Of a stretch of 64,000 nt of DNA, positions 53,896 to 64,000 are shown piece after piece. Each line of letters opens with the position of its first letter. Position 1 is the first letter of the stretch. The stretch is from positions 434,001 through 498,000 of the forward strand of contig NZ_JAMQGP010000001.1 in assembly GCF_023703465.1 (NCBI RefSeq), in the 5' to 3' direction. Under the pieces are notes generated by a model that was not told where the DNA came from, ran no database searches, and saw only the letters and a list, made by a program, of their open reading frames with translations. The position numbers and the translations under genes are program-made. Source of the stretch: Echinimonas agarilytica (GTDB lineage Bacteria > Pseudomonadota > Gammaproteobacteria > Enterobacterales > Neiellaceae).

Positions 53896-55038
53896 TTAGT
53901 CGGCGTCGCGGGGTAAGCCTTGGCGCACGCTACGAATTAAACGAGCGGTCTTGCGTGTGGCGGCAGATAGCGCTTGTTGCTGCCGTTGCAACGCCCAGTC
54001 GATGTGTTCATCCACCACATCGCTAACACATTGGCGCGGTTGCTGAAGGGCTGCAATATGAGCCTCAGATGCAGATGCATTACCAATGGCAATAGCGATA
54101 TTTCGTTGCCAACGTTCAAAGCCTATTCGACGGATGGGTGAGCCTGCAGTGTGACTCAAAAACTCATCTTCGGACCACTGAAATAAGGTGATTAAACTGT
54201 GGTCGTCCCAAATCGCCCGATGCTGATAGTCGGGTTCAGGTGAAATCTCGGCGTGGCGATTCCAAGGACAAATGAGCTGGCAGTCATCGCAACCGTATAT
54301 GCGATTGCCCATAAGCGGCCGCAGAGCTTCGTCAATTGACCCCTCGTGTTCTATCGTGAGATAGGAGATGCAGCGGCGAGCATCAACCGTATAAGGTGAA
54401 ACAATAGCATCCGTTGGGCATATTTTAATGCAGGCGACACATTCGCCGCACTGATTTTCTTGAATGGCATCAGACGTAACAGGCAGTGGGAGATTGACCA
54501 TCAATTCTCCCAAAAAAAACCAGCTGCCTGATTGAGCATTGAGCAGTAATGAATGTTTGCCAATCCAACCTAACCCCGCTTTTTGGGCTATGGGACGTTC
54601 AAGAACAGGGGCTGAATCGACAAAGGGGCGAGCATTTAGAGATTCAACCTCTTGAGCAATACGGTCGCCCAATTGTTTAATGCGTTTACGCATGACCTTG
54701 TGATAGTCGCGTCCCACGGCATAGCGGCTAATGTAGGCATGATCGCGTTGCTCAAGATCTGAAGCAAATCGCGCATGCTCCGGTAGGTAATCCATGCGGA
54801 CTGAAATAACGCGAACTGTCCCCGGATGCAGCAAGGACGGATCGAGTCTCAACTCACCATTGCGCTCTAGAAAGCTCATAGTGCCGTGGTAACCATTTTC
54901 AAGCCAAGTTTCAATGGCTTCACGGTTCTCTGAAAGGTCAATGTCACTGATTCCAACATCGTTGAGGCCTAGCTCTTTGGCCCACTGCCTGATATTGTTT
55001 GCCAGTTTAATTAGATCTGTTTCACTCGGTGTCGACAT
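53896..55038 (-). CDS. queG: epoxyqueuosine reductase
   Basis: A 380-residue cobalamin-dependent enzyme. The DUF1730-type N-terminal domain contains RVISVRMDYLPE and YGRDYHKVMRK-type blocks. Two ferredoxin-like clusters, CGECVACIKICPTDAI and CDDCQLICPWN, give two [4Fe-4S] centres. It reduces epoxyqueuosine in tRNA to queuosine. Its ATG is only 6 bp from the divergent nnr gene, so the two share an extremely short regulatory space. Confidence 0.95.
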   Translation of the reverse strand: MSTPSETDLIKLANNIRQWAKELGLNDVGISDIDLSENREAIETWLENGYHGTMSFLERNGELRLDPSLLHPGTVRVISVRMDYLPEHARFASDLEQRDHAYISRYAVGRDYHKVMRKRIKQLGDRIAQEVESLNARPFVDSAPVLERPIAQKAGLGWIGKHSLLLNAQSGSWFFLGELMVNLPLPVTSDAIQENQCGECVACIKICPTDAIVSPYTVDARRCISYLTIEHEGSIDEALRPLMGNRIYGCDDCQLICPWNRHAEISPEPDYQHRAIWDDHSLITLFQWSEDEFLSHTAGSPIRRIGFERWQRNIAIAIGNASASEAHIAALQQPRQCVSDVVDEHIDWALQRQQQALSAATRKTARLIRSVRQGLPRDAD

Positions 55039-55044
55039 AAGCCC

Positions 55045-56556
55045 ATGACTGGATACGAACTTTCTCCGACGAGTTTACCATATAAGCTCTATACCGGAGA
55101 CCAAGTAAGAAAATATGAGCCAGTGGCGGCTCAAATTGCAGGCGCGACTTTGGCTGCGCTCATGGAGCGCGCGGGCGAAGCTTGCTTTAACGCGATTCGT
55201 CGTCGCTGGCAAAACAAGCAACGCTTGTTGATTTTATGCGGCCGAGGCAATAATGGTGGCGACGGCTACGTGGTGGCTCGTTTGGCCAAGCAGCACAGCT
55301 TCGGTGTGCAGTTGGTGCAAGTGGGAGACCCGAATGCACTCAGTGGCGAAGTCGCTCAAGCTCGCGACAAGTGGCTACAAATAGGCGGACAAATCTTACC
55401 TTTTGATGAAGCCAACATTGAGCAGGCCGATATTGTGGTAGATGCGTTACTGGGTACTGGATTAAACCGACCAGTCGAGCCGCCGTTCGATTACATGATC
55501 CAAGTGATCAATCAGCTCAATAAACCGGTCTGTGCGGTGGATATTCCATCAGGCGTTTGCGCCAATACCGGTCGAGTGCTGGGCGATGCTGTGGTGGCCG
55601 ATTTGAGCGTATCGTTTGTGGCGCGCAAGCGTGGCATGTACACCGGCCGCGCAGCCGACTTTGTGGGCGATATCGAATTCGATGAGCTGGGTATTCGTCA
55701 AGCCTTTCAAGATCAAGTCGAAAGTAATGTTGAACAAGTCCGCTATGCGAACTTCAAACATTTTCTCCGCCCCCGAAATCGAACATATCACAAAGGCATG
55801 TGTGGCAAAGTTTATGTAGTAGGTGGCGACTTAGGCATGCCTGGCGCAATTCGCTTGGCGGCCGAAGCATGCCAGCGAGCAGGAGCGTCGATTGTCACTG
55901 TGGTCAGTCGTCCAGAGCATATTGGCCCTATTTTGTCGCATCGCCCTGAACTCATTGTCTCGGGCGCGCAAACCGCAGGGGCAATTTTACGCCAGCAATT
56001 GGCGGCGGCCGCGAAGGTGATTGTGGTAGGCCCAGGCATGGGCACTGAAAACTGGGGCCAGTCAATGCTCCAAATGTGTTTAGAAACCGATGTGCCATTA
56101 GTGGTGGACGCAGACGGCTTGAATATATTGGCCGCCACACCTTCAAAACGCGACAACTGGATTTTAACTCCGCATCCGGGGGAAGCTGCTCGTTTACTCG
56201 ACACCTCCGTTGAAGCCATCGAAGATGATCGCTTTGCTGCCGCGACTCAGTTGCAGGCTAAGTATGGCGGCGTGGTCATCCTCAAAGGTGCGGGTACAGT
56301 GGTTACTGATGGCAACATGATTCGAATTTGCCGCGTGGGCAATCCGGGCATGGCAAGCGGCGGCATGGGGGACATTCTCAGTGGTATCATTGGAAGCTTG
56401 CTTGCACAAGGTATTCCAGCATTTGAAGCGGCTTGTTTGGCAGTTTGTATCCATGGTGATGCGGCTGATTTGGCAGCAGAAGTGGGTGAACGAGGCATGC
56501 TCGCCAGTGACTTGTATCCGCATGTTCGTCGTTTAGTGAACCCAAGCAGTGACTAA
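55045..56556 (+). CDS. nnr: bifunctional NAD(P)HX epimerase/dehydratase
   Basis: A 503-residue fusion. The N-terminal YjeF/NnrE domain (about 1-215) has CGRGNNGGDGYVVARL. The C-terminal ribokinase-like NnrD domain (about 225-500) has GPGMG, PLVVDADGLNI, LTPHPGEAARLL, KGAGTVV and NPGMASGGMGDILSGI. It repairs hydrated NADH and NADPH. It heads a tight co-directional cluster (tsaE, amiB, mutL, miaA, hfq, hflX, hflK) as in many Gammaproteobacteria. Confidence 0.96.
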   Translation: MTGYELSPTSLPYKLYTGDQVRKYEPVAAQIAGATLAALMERAGEACFNAIRRRWQNKQRLLILCGRGNNGGDGYVVARLAKQHSFGVQLVQVGDPNALSGEVAQARDKWLQIGGQILPFDEANIEQADIVVDALLGTGLNRPVEPPFDYMIQVINQLNKPVCAVDIPSGVCANTGRVLGDAVVADLSVSFVARKRGMYTGRAADFVGDIEFDELGIRQAFQDQVESNVEQVRYANFKHFLRPRNRTYHKGMCGKVYVVGGDLGMPGAIRLAAEACQRAGASIVTVVSRPEHIGPILSHRPELIVSGAQTAGAILRQQLAAAAKVIVVGPGMGTENWGQSMLQMCLETDVPLVVDADGLNILAATPSKRDNWILTPHPGEAARLLDTSVEAIEDDRFAAATQLQAKYGGVVILKGAGTVVTDGNMIRICRVGNPGMASGGMGDILSGIIGSLLAQGIPAFEAACLAVCIHGDAADLAAEVGERGMLASDLYPHVRRLVNPSSD

Positions 56557-56560
56557 CCTT

Positions 56561-57031
56561 ATGAACGATTGTTTAATCATAAATTTGGCTGACGAAGTAG
56601 CGACAATGGCGCTGGGCAAGGACCTTGCTGCTCATGTCGCCCTCCCAAACGTGATATTTTTGCATGGTGATTTGGGCGCAGGTAAAACAACATTAAGTCG
56701 CGGAGTGATGCGTGGCTTTGGTCATAAAGGCACGGTGAAAAGTCCGACCTATACCTTGGTTGAGCCCTATGAATTTGACAGTGCCCAAGTTTACCATTTC
56801 GATTTGTATCGATTGTCGGACCCCGAAGAACTCGAGTTTATGGGGATCCGTGAATACTTCACACAAACGAGTTTGTGTTTGGTTGAATGGCCTGAGTGCG
56901 GTGAGGGAGTCTTGCCGCCCGCAGATATTGAGATTACATTAAAGTATGAAGCTGAAGGGCGCACCGCACAGTTGCTTGCTCATTCGGACAACGGAAAACG
57001 CACGTTAGAGGCGTTGTCCAAACACTATTAG
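56561..57031 (+). CDS. tsaE: tRNA t6A-modification ATPase TsaE
   Basis: About 156 residues from the ATG at 56561, 5 bp after the nnr stop; a GTG at 56549 would add four. HGDLGAGKTTLSRGVMRGFG is the Walker A motif, followed by VKSPTYTLVEPYE and YHFDLYRLSDPEELEFMGIREYF, all diagnostic of TsaE. It works with TsaB, TsaD and TsaC to make t6A37 in tRNAs reading ANN codons. No clear ribosome site is seen, so translation is probably coupled to nnr. Confidence 0.93.
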   Translation: MNDCLIINLADEVATMALGKDLAAHVALPNVIFLHGDLGAGKTTLSRGVMRGFGHKGTVKSPTYTLVEPYEFDSAQVYHFDLYRLSDPEELEFMGIREYFTQTSLCLVEWPECGEGVLPPADIEITLKYEAEGRTAQLLAHSDNGKRTLEALSKHY

Positions 57032-57056
57032 ATGCTAGTTTTACTGGTGAATTGGA

Positions 57057-58394
57057 TTGATTTTGAAATGCTTTTTTAGGTCGCTATCGCGAGCGCTATT
57101 TGTCGTTGTCATGATGATGACTCTATCTGGGACTGCTTGGGCAGCTAACCAGCTTAAAAGTGTGCGTGTTTGGCCGTCACCCGACAGTACTCGAATCGTG
57201 TTTGATATGGCCGAGCAGCCTTCATACAGCCACTTCAGCCTGACGAACCCCAATCGCCTCGTCATTGATTTGAAAAGCACGGCAACAAAAATAGATTTCA
57301 GCAGTATCAAGGCCGACGGCAAGCTAGTCACCAAAGTCCGCACCTCGTCCGCACCTGAAAAAGGTACCTTGCGCGTTGTGCTAGAACTAACTCGCCCTGT
57401 GAAGCCTGTCTTATTTCCACTCTCGCCCACCAAACCCTACGGCAATCGGTTAGTCATTGACGCCTTTGACACCCGTGAACCTGCCAAAGCAGTGACTGCC
57501 GAGGAAAAAGCCGGTAAAAATCGGGATATTATTATTGCTGTTGATGCAGGGCACGGCGGAGAAGACCCTGGCTCCATTGGGCCCGGAAAGCGCTACGAGA
57601 AAAAGATAACCCTAGAAGTTTCTAAACGACTTGCACGCTATATCGATAGCCAAAAAGGCATGAAAGCCATTATGGTGCGGACCGGCGATTACTATTTGCA
57701 TCCGAATAAGCGCTCTGATGTGGCACGTGAGAAACAAGCCGATTTGCTCATTTCTATTCACGCTGACGCGTTTACCTCTCCCAAACCGAGAGGTGGGTCT
57801 GTGTGGGTATTGTCCATGCGCCGAGCCAATTCAGAAATTGGACGCTGGATGGAGCAAACCGAACGGCACTCTGAATTGCTAGGCGGTGCTGCGGAAGTGA
57901 TTGAAAATACCAATAGCGAGAAGTTTGTTGCTCGGGCGCTATTAGATATGTCGATGGACCGCTCTATGGTTGAAAGCCAAGCCGTTGCTGAACGCGTAGT
58001 GAAAGAAATGACGAAAGTCACCAAAATGCACAAGCGTAAACCTGTGGCCGCAAGTTTGGCGGTGCTGAAGTCGCCCGATATTCCATCTATTTTGGTCGAG
58101 ATTGGGTTCATTTCAAATCCAACAGAAGCCAAATTGCTCTCCACCGCCAGCCATCAAGACAAACTCGCACGCGCTATTTTTCGGGGCACCGCTGACTATT
58201 TTAAAGCTGTACCACCTTCCGGTACCTATTTTGCCGCACAGTCGGCCGAGCGCCATACTGTGAAAAGTGGTGAGTCTTTGTCGGTTATTGCTAGCCGATA
58301 TAATGTTTCGGTGCGTGATCTGAAAAACACCAATAATCTAAAATCTGACGTTGTACGCATTGGTCAGGTATTAAAAATACCGAGTGGCTCATGA
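57057..58394 (+). CDS. amiB: N-acetylmuramoyl-L-alanine amidase AmiB, with LysM
   Basis: A 445-residue periplasmic hydrolase. Signal peptide (about residues 1-29), AMIN domain (about 30-135), Amidase_3 domain (about 155-375) with zinc-binding [17 protein letters not shown] and the catalytic Glu in [12 protein letters not shown], then a C-terminal LysM ([19 protein letters not shown]). It cuts septal peptidoglycan during division. The start is a TTG at 57057 (another TTG at 57063). The end overlaps mutL by four bases. Confidence 0.94.
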   Translation: MILKCFFRSLSRALFVVVMMMTLSGTAWAANQLKSVRVWPSPDSTRIVFDMAEQPSYSHFSLTNPNRLVIDLKSTATKIDFSSIKADGKLVTKVRTSSAPEKGTLRVVLELTRPVKPVLFPLSPTKPYGNRLVIDAFDTREPAKAVTAEEKAGKNRDIIIAVDAGHGGEDPGSIGPGKRYEKKITLEVSKRLARYIDSQKGMKAIMVRTGDYYLHPNKRSDVAREKQADLLISIHADAFTSPKPRGGSVWVLSMRRANSEIGRWMEQTERHSELLGGAAEVIENTNSEKFVARALLDMSMDRSMVESQAVAERVVKEMTKVTKMHKRKPVAASLAVLKSPDIPSILVEIGFISNPTEAKLLSTASHQDKLARAIFRGTADYFKAVPPSGTYFAAQSAERHTVKSGESLSVIASRYNVSVRDLKNTNNLKSDVVRIGQVLKIPSGS

Positions 58395-60244
58395 CGATCA
58401 AAATATTACCGCCTCGCCTTGCCAACCAAATTGCAGCAGGCGAAGTGGTGGAACGCCCTGCGTCGGTGATCAAAGAGCTGATTGAAAACAGCCTTGATGC
58501 AGGAGCAACACAGCTTGAGGTGCGAATTGACCAAGGCGGTCATAAACGGATTCTGATCCGAGACAATGGCAGTGGAATTGCCAAAAATGAGCTCACGCTT
58601 GCGTTAAGTCGTCATGCGACCAGTAAGGTTGATCACCTTGATGACATTGAACGAATTGCCACATTGGGCTTTCGAGGAGAGGCGCTGGCGAGTATCAGTT
58701 CAGTCTCGCGGCTCACTCTAACCTCCAAACCGGCTGATCAAACGGAAGCTTGGTTGGCGTACGCCGAAGGGCGCGATATGGGGGTACAAATCAAACCCGC
58801 AGCGCACCCCAACGGCAGCAGTGTGGAAGTGGCGGACCTTTTCTTCAATACGCCTGCTCGCCGCAAATTCTTGCGGGCAGAAAAAACGGAATTTCATCAT
58901 ATTGAAGAGCTGATAAAACGCCTGGCAATGGCACGTTTTGATGTGGGTTTCACGCTTATTCATAACGGCAAAACCATTCGCAATTTGCCGATCTGCAAAA
59001 CAGATGCGCAAACTTCTCGTAGAATTGGCAGTATTTGTGGAACCGAGTTTGCTCGCAAAGCTCTTTATATTTCAGGGCAAAGTGGTGACATTCAATTGTC
59101 GGGGTGGCTTTTGCCTCCGAGCTCTTGTGCTCAGCAAAGTCCTGCGCAGTATACCTTTATTAACGGCCGCATGATTCGCGATAAAGTGGTGACGCATGCC
59201 ATCCGTCAGGCCTACGCTGAGTTTATTTCAGACACCGGGCTTTCGGCATATGCGTTGTACTTAACCTTGCCGTTTGACCAAGTGGATGTGAATGTTCATC
59301 CGGCCAAACACGAAGTGCGGTTTATTCAGTCGCGCTTGGTGCATGACTTTGTGGTGCAAGCAGTACAAGATGCGTTGCGCCAGCAATTGCCACTTGCAAC
59401 AGACGACGAAGAAGTGCTAGCAGAGCGCATTGACTACGAGACAGGGGAAGTGCTCGATACATCACCAACGCCTGAACAGGTTCATCGAGCCACAACAGCG
59501 CCAGTGAACGAACCTTATTCAGCCCCTGAACCTAGATACCCAAACCAAACGCAATCTGCACCTTCATATGCCCGAGAAAAACGGCCAACGGCAGAGCATT
59601 GGCAAGGCTATAACGCCTTAATGAGCCCGCAGCATGGAGTGACTTCTGGGCCATCAATAGCAAGTTCTAGCGCCGCAGATTCTTCTTACCCTGCAACCCC
59701 GCGCTCAACGGCTCCTGACGCCCTAATCGCTGAGCGTACGCTGAATTCGACGCCTCACCAGCTTATTTCACCGCATCACGGCGTGATTTTTCATGATGAT
59801 AAGGTTTGGATACTCGACATCAAACAGGCCGAATCGGATCTTCACACCGATCTACAACCGCTACCTTGGCGCAAACAGCCACTGTTATTGCCGCTTGCAG
59901 TGGCCATTGAACGTTCACAAAGTGAACAGTGGCAGGCTGTTTCTGAGGTTTCTGAACGCTTTGGCATTGAAATTTACCTACAAAGCCCCAAGAAACTAAT
60001 TATCCGCAGTTTGCCGGCATTGCTTCGTCACAATAATTTGGCCAAGCAGTTGGACGCTCTGCTTGGCGCATTGCAACATGATTCAGAGGCGTGTATTGCT
60101 CAGTCGTTATTGTCTATGGCCTATGGTCACGACAGTTGGAAATCACGAGCTAACCTGATAGTTGAAGGCGTAATGCAGCAACAAGAACCGACTCAGTGGT
60201 TACGTGAATTAAGCGCCGAAACCCTAATTTCACTGGCCCAATAA
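58391..60244 (+). CDS. mutL: DNA mismatch repair protein MutL
   Basis: A 617-residue GHKL ATPase. The N-terminal [27 protein letters not shown] (motif I, two adjacent pieces), [19 protein letters not shown] and [12 protein letters not shown] are present. A proline/serine-rich linker (about 340-445) and the dimerisation domain follow. The endonuclease motif DQHAAHERI is absent, so this is the E. coli type that acts through MutH and Dam. Start overlaps amiB, and miaA follows after 12 bp. Confidence 0.96.
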   Translation: MTIKILPPRLANQIAAGEVVERPASVIKELIENSLDAGATQLEVRIDQGGHKRILIRDNGSGIAKNELTLALSRHATSKVDHLDDIERIATLGFRGEALASISSVSRLTLTSKPADQTEAWLAYAEGRDMGVQIKPAAHPNGSSVEVADLFFNTPARRKFLRAEKTEFHHIEELIKRLAMARFDVGFTLIHNGKTIRNLPICKTDAQTSRRIGSICGTEFARKALYISGQSGDIQLSGWLLPPSSCAQQSPAQYTFINGRMIRDKVVTHAIRQAYAEFISDTGLSAYALYLTLPFDQVDVNVHPAKHEVRFIQSRLVHDFVVQAVQDALRQQLPLATDDEEVLAERIDYETGEVLDTSPTPEQVHRATTAPVNEPYSAPEPRYPNQTQSAPSYAREKRPTAEHWQGYNALMSPQHGVTSGPSIASSSAADSSYPATPRSTAPDALIAERTLNSTPHQLISPHHGVIFHDDKVWILDIKQAESDLHTDLQPLPWRKQPLLLPLAVAIERSQSEQWQAVSEVSERFGIEIYLQSPKKLIIRSLPALLRHNNLAKQLDALLGALQHDSEACIAQSLLSMAYGHDSWKSRANLIVEGVMQQQEPTQWLRELSAETLISLAQ

Positions 60245-60256
60245 CTGGAATCCACA

Positions 60257-61195
60257 TTGGAAAATCAGAGCGAACTGCCATTGGCAATTACCATTATGGG
60301 GCCTACGGCTTCAGGTAAAACAGATCTTGCCATCGCGTTGGCCGAGCATCATAACTGTGAGCTGATCAGTGTGGATTCGGCTCTGGTTTATCGTGGTATG
60401 AACATTGGAACCGCGAAGCCAACCACGCAAGAGCAGCTTCGAGCACCTCATCGTTTAATTGATATTCGTGACCCGAGCGAACCTTATTCGGCAGCCGACT
60501 TTCGCACTGATGCATTGGCGCACATGGCCGAAATCACGGCGGCAGGCAAAACGCCAGTTTTGGTAGGCGGCACCATGCTTTATTTCAAAGCATTGCTGGA
60601 AGGCTTGTCGAGTCTGCCTAGTGCTGACCCACAAATCAGAGAACAAATTGCAGCAGAGGCCGCCGATAAGGGCTGGCAAACTTTGCACGATGAATTAGCG
60701 CAAGTCGATCCTGTGGCGGCAGCTCGTATTCATCCGAATGATCCGCAGCGTTTAAATCGAGCCATTGAAGTGTATCGAATCTCAGGTGAGACTATGACGT
60801 CTCACCTTGAACGGCAGCAACAAACGATGCCCGAATATCGCTTTGTACAGTTTGCCATTGCTCCGGCTGACCGTTCCATGTTGCACGAACGCATTGAGCG
60901 CCGATTTAAGCTGATGCTTGAGGCAGGTTTTCAAGCTGAAGTGGAAGCTTTATTTAAACGAAAAGAGCTACATACGGAACTACCGTCTATTCGAAGTGTC
61001 GGATACAGGCAGATGTGGTCGTATTTAGCCGGCGATCTTGACTATGATGAAATGGTCTTTCGCGGAATTGTAGCAACGCGCCAGCTTGCAAAACGTCAAA
61101 TGACGTGGCTGAACGGGTGGCCTGATGTGCATTGGCTAGATACACATTCAGAGACAAATTTAGCTGATTTACTGTCCATATGCAGCCTTCGCTAG
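60257..61195 (+). CDS. miaA: tRNA dimethylallyltransferase MiaA
   Basis: A 312-residue enzyme that adds dimethylallyl to A37 of tRNAs reading UNN codons. [15 protein letters not shown] is the P-loop, [17 protein letters not shown] and [17 protein letters not shown] are signatures, and SVGYRQMW is near the end. The start is a TTG at 60257, the only sensible start for the family N-terminus. The gene follows mutL by 12 bp in the usual order. Confidence 0.95.
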   Translation: MENQSELPLAITIMGPTASGKTDLAIALAEHHNCELISVDSALVYRGMNIGTAKPTTQEQLRAPHRLIDIRDPSEPYSAADFRTDALAHMAEITAAGKTPVLVGGTMLYFKALLEGLSSLPSADPQIREQIAAEAADKGWQTLHDELAQVDPVAAARIHPNDPQRLNRAIEVYRISGETMTSHLERQQQTMPEYRFVQFAIAPADRSMLHERIERRFKLMLEAGFQAEVEALFKRKELHTELPSIRSVGYRQMWSYLAGDLDYDEMVFRGIVATRQLAKRQMTWLNGWPDVHWLDTHSETNLADLLSICSLR

Positions 61196-61274
61196 TCCAC
61201 TAGACATAGGTTATACTTGCGGCAGCAATCAGTATTTTTAAAAAAACATAAATTAGAAAATAAAGGATCTATCC

Positions 61275-61538
61275 ATGGCTAAAGGGCAATCATTACAAGA
61301 CCCGTTTTTGAATGCGCTACGCAGAGAACGTATTCCTGTCTCAATTTACCTCGTAAACGGTATTAAATTACAAGGCCAAATTGAATCTTTTGACCAGTTT
61401 GTCATTCTGCTGAAGAACACTGTAAACCAAATGGTATACAAGCATGCGATTTCAACTGTCGTTCCAGCACGACCAGTTTCTCATGTCACTCAGCCGCAGC
61501 ATGGCGGAAAAGGTGAATCTGACGGAAGTGATGAATAA
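61275..61538 (+). CDS. hfq: RNA chaperone Hfq
   Basis: An 87-residue Sm-like protein with the Sm1 block [34 protein letters not shown] (given as adjacent parts) and Sm2 block [14 protein letters not shown]. The C-terminal tail is short and Gly/Ser-rich. Hfq hexamers help small RNAs pair with messages. An AAAGGA ribosome site precedes the ATG. The 79-bp gap after miaA may hold an extra promoter. Confidence 0.97.
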   Translation: MAKGQSLQDPFLNALRRERIPVSIYLVNGIKLQGQIESFDQFVILLKNTVNQMVYKHAISTVVPARPVSHVTQPQHGGKGESDGSDE

Positions 61539-61569
61539 ATCACTGACGACGCAGTAAGGAGTCAAACGA

Positions 61570-62868
61570 TTGTTTGATCGTTATCAGGCCGGTGAACAGG
61601 CAGTTCTTGTTCACATTGACTTCACCGACGAGCACGAGCGAGAAGATTTGCGCGAGCTCGAAATGCTAGTGACTTCCGCTGGCGTTGAGGTGAAAGGCGT
61701 GGTTCGGGGGACGCGTAAGTCCCCCCATCCAAAATATTTTGTAGGGGCCGGTAAAGCCGAAGAAATTGCCCAAGCCGTTAAACTCTACGAAGCCGATATC
61801 ATTATTTTTAATCATGCATTGTCACCTGCTCAAGAACGCAATCTCGAGCAGTTGTGTGAATGTCATGTGCTTGCAAGAACAGGATTGATCCTCGATATCT
61901 TTGCTCAACGCGCACGAACGCATGAGGGTAAGTTGCAAGTCGAGTTGGCTCAGTTGCGCCATATTTCTACTCGACTTGTGCGAGGTTGGACCCACCTTGA
62001 GCGTCAAAAAGGTGGGATCGGGATGCGCGGTCCGGGTGAAACTCAGCTCGAAACCGATCGACGTTTGATTCGAGCTCGTATCGACAACATCACCGGACGA
62101 CTGGAAAAAGTATCGAAGCAACGCGAACAAGGGCGTCGCTCGCGTCAGCGTGCTGAGGTGCCAACCGTTTCGTTGGTGGGTTATACCAATGCCGGTAAAT
62201 CGTCGCTGTTTAATCAAATCACAGACGCCGGAGTGTATGCAGCTGATCAGCTGTTTGCGACGCTCGATCCGACGCTGCGAAAAATTGAGGTTGAAGATGT
62301 TGGGCCCACAATTTTGGCGGATACCGTTGGCTTTATCCGACACTTACCGCACGACTTGGTTGCTGCATTTAAGGCAACTTTGAAAGAAACCCAAGAAGCT
62401 GAATTGTTACTACATGTGTACGATGGTGCTGATGATCGATTCTCAGAGAACATCGATCAGGTGAATGATGTTCTCGAAGAGATCGATGCCGGTGAAGTGC
62501 CCGTACTATTAGTGTGTAACAAGATTGATTTGTTGGAAGGCGCTTTGCCTCGTATTGACAGAGATGAAGACGGCATGCCTTGGCGTGTTTGGGTCTCTGC
62601 GCAAGAAGGGCTTGGTATTGAACTTCTATTTCAAGCGCTTAAAGAGCGGTTGGGAAGAAACATGGTGGAGTATACATTGCGAATCCCCCCTGCACAGGGA
62701 AAGCTTCGTGGTATGCTCTATCAAAAGCACGTTGTTCAAGATGAGCAGTACACTGAACAAGGTGAATCAGAGCTTGTGATTCGCATTCAGGTAGCGGCAT
62801 GGAAATCGTTACTTAAACGCGACTATCCGCAAGCGAATGACTACATCATTTCAGAAAAAATTGATTAA
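61570..62868 (+). CDS. hflX: ribosome-splitting GTPase HflX
   Basis: A 432-residue GTPase. The N-terminal HflX domain (VKGVVRGTRKSPHPKYFVGAGKAEEI) is followed by the glycine-rich GGIGMRGPGETQLETDRRL linker. The G domain has GYTNAGKSSLFNQI (G1), LADTVGF (G3) and CNKIDLLE (G4). It splits stalled ribosomes under heat stress. The start is a TTG at 61570 with AGGAG about 10 bp upstream. It lies 31 bp after hfq and 29 bp before hflK. Confidence 0.95.
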   Translation: MFDRYQAGEQAVLVHIDFTDEHEREDLRELEMLVTSAGVEVKGVVRGTRKSPHPKYFVGAGKAEEIAQAVKLYEADIIIFNHALSPAQERNLEQLCECHVLARTGLILDIFAQRARTHEGKLQVELAQLRHISTRLVRGWTHLERQKGGIGMRGPGETQLETDRRLIRARIDNITGRLEKVSKQREQGRRSRQRAEVPTVSLVGYTNAGKSSLFNQITDAGVYAADQLFATLDPTLRKIEVEDVGPTILADTVGFIRHLPHDLVAAFKATLKETQEAELLLHVYDGADDRFSENIDQVNDVLEEIDAGEVPVLLVCNKIDLLEGALPRIDRDEDGMPWRVWVSAQEGLGIELLFQALKERLGRNMVEYTLRIPPAQGKLRGMLYQKHVVQDEQYTEQGESELVIRIQVAAWKSLLKRDYPQANDYIISEKID

Positions 62869-62897
62869 TTAAGGTCTTCAGAGACTCAAAAACTATT

Positions 62898-64000
62898 ATG
62901 AAAAAATCGATGATGGCCTGGCACGAACCAGGTGGGAAAAAACCTAACGATCCCTGGAATGGGAAGAAACAAGGTGATCAAGGTCCACCCGACCTTGATG
63001 AAGTGCTGAGTAATATTTCTAAAAAGCTTGGTGGCAAATTTGGTGGTGGACGTCCTGGCGGCGGAAACGACTCAGGCGCGATGAAATTTGGCGGCATATT
63101 AGTCGCTATCATCTTGCTTGTCGTTTGGGGGCTTAGTGGCTTCTACACCGTTCGTGAGGCTGAGCTCGGTGTGAAACTTAGGTTTGGTCAATATGCAGGT
63201 ACAGTGCAGCCAGGCTTGCATTGGAAACCAACATTTGTTGACGAAGTAACGCCCATCGATGTGCGTACCGTCAACTCAATGCCAACCAATGGATTCATGC
63301 TCACGCGTGATGAAAATGTTGTGCGTGTTGAGATGGATGTTCAGTACCGTATTTCTGACCCTTATTTGTATATGTACAGCGTACAAAACCCCGATGACAC
63401 ATTGCGTCAGGCTATGGACAGTGCCTTGCGTTTTGTTGTGGGCCACACCGACATGGACGATGTATTGACCAGCGGTCGTGAGCAAGTTCGTGCCGAAACA
63501 TGGGAAGAAATTCAGAAAATTATTGACCCATACAACACTGGTTTAGACATTGTTGATGTGAACGTTCAGCAGTCTCGTCCACCTGAGGAAGTGAAAGGTG
63601 CGTTTGATGACGCCATCTCTGCACAGGAAGATGAGCAACGTTATATTCGAGAAGCCGAAGCATATGCACGTGAAGTTGAGCCACAAGCCCGTGGTCGAGT
63701 GAAGCGTGTGTTAGAAGATGCTCGAGCGTACAAAGAGAAAAAAGTACTTGATGCACGTGGTGATGTGGCGCGATTCAATCAGTTACTTCCCGAGTATTTA
63801 GCCCAGCCAGAAGTCACTCGCAAACGTTTGTATCTTGAAACGATCGAAGAAGTGTATGGCAATAGCAATAAAGTGTTGGTTGATGTAGACGGAGGTAATA
63901 ACCTCATGTATCTGCCACTCGACAAGATTATGTCGGGAGAAAAGCGCACTAAAACTGATAGCAACATGACGCAGCCTAAACGCACTCGTTCAACGCAATC
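62898..64000 (+). CDS. hflK: FtsH modulator HflK (5' part, runs off the window)
   Basis: An incomplete frame from the ATG at 62898 to the window edge, about 367 residues. The start KKSMMAWHEPGGKKPNDPW and the Gly-rich FGGGRPGGGND stretch are typical of HflK. One membrane helix (GGILVAIILLVVWGLSGF) and an SPFH domain (REAELGVKLRFGQYAGTVQPGLHW, in adjacent parts) follow, then a coiled coil. With HflC it forms a cage around FtsH. The C-terminal end and hflC lie beyond the window. Confidence 0.95.
   Translation, partial: MKKSMMAWHEPGGKKPNDPWNGKKQGDQGPPDLDEVLSNISKKLGGKFGGGRPGGGNDSGAMKFGGILVAIILLVVWGLSGFYTVREAELGVKLRFGQYAGTVQPGLHWKPTFVDEVTPIDVRTVNSMPTNGFMLTRDENVVRVEMDVQYRISDPYLYMYSVQNPDDTLRQAMDSALRFVVGHTDMDDVLTSGREQVRAETWEEIQKIIDPYNTGLDIVDVNVQQSRPPEEVKGAFDDAISAQEDEQRYIREAEAYAREVEPQARGRVKRVLEDARAYKEKKVLDARGDVARFNQLLPEYLAQPEVTRKRLYLETIEEVYGNSNKVLVDVDGGNNLMYLPLDKIMSGEKRTKTDSNMTQPKRTRSTQ

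Overview
The window is a stretch of a gammaproteobacterial chromosome of moderate GC content, most like the marine Alteromonadales and their relatives. The evidence is a standard gammaproteobacterial core: tsaE-amiB-mutL-miaA-hfq-hflX-hflK, rsgA/orn, psd, an E. coli-type frdABCD, an EF-P set with EpmA, EpmB and the EfpL paralogue, a MaoP homologue, and a small TIGR02922-type protein typical of that group. MutL lacks the endonuclease motif, as in Dam/MutH organisms. I saw no transposase, integrase, phage gene or CRISPR array. The window opens in the tail of an unidentified gene and ends inside hflK.

Layout. 0.4-3.0 kb: ammonium sensing and uptake (glnK-amtB), then rraA. 3.1-7.7 kb: a XylR-type regulator divergent from tal-tkt (non-oxidative pentose phosphate pathway). 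7.8-19.1 kb: an accessory carbohydrate locus with an orphan periplasmic binding protein, a LacI-family regulator, a GPH-family sugar symporter, a Gfo/Idh/MocA oxidoreductase, a secreted PL5-type alginate lyase, an aldose epimerase, a GH26-like secreted hydrolase, a small secreted putative carbohydrate-binding protein and a methyl-accepting chemotaxis protein. 19.2-25.2 kb: EpmB, EF-P and EpmA around a cytoplasmic GH13 enzyme. 26.1-29.4 kb: fumarate reductase. 29.7-38.8 kb: an outer-membrane protein, an odd lipoprotein, EfpL, a two-component system and a Ser/Thr kinase-FHA pair. 39.0-42.3 kb: a probable zinc-uptake cluster. 42.4-48.7 kb: transporters, psd, rsgA and orn. 48.8-49.0 kb: three tRNA-Gly genes. 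49-54 kb: pfkA, maoP, ppgK, nfeD and qmcA. 53.9-64 kb: queG and the nnr-tsaE-amiB-mutL-miaA-hfq-hflX-hflK cluster.

The most interesting part is the carbohydrate locus. A 14-bp operator-like motif (consensus TGTTAnCGnTAnCA, LacI-type) recurs at six places between 8.7 and 17.4 kb. The sites lie in front of the binding protein, the LacI gene, the symporter, the lyase/oxidoreductase interval, the GH26 gene and the small secreted protein/chemoreceptor pair. This suggests one regulon linking capture, import, breakdown and chemotaxis. The alginate lyase leader also carries a clear cyclic-di-GMP-I (GEMM-I) riboswitch, directly downstream of a good promoter. It is followed by a 12-bp direct repeat whose two copies compete for one complementary segment, and the distal copy contains the ribosome binding site. 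The lyase therefore appears to be controlled both by a sugar-responsive repressor and by c-di-GMP. Everything here is inferred from sequence reading. No searches or folding programs were run.
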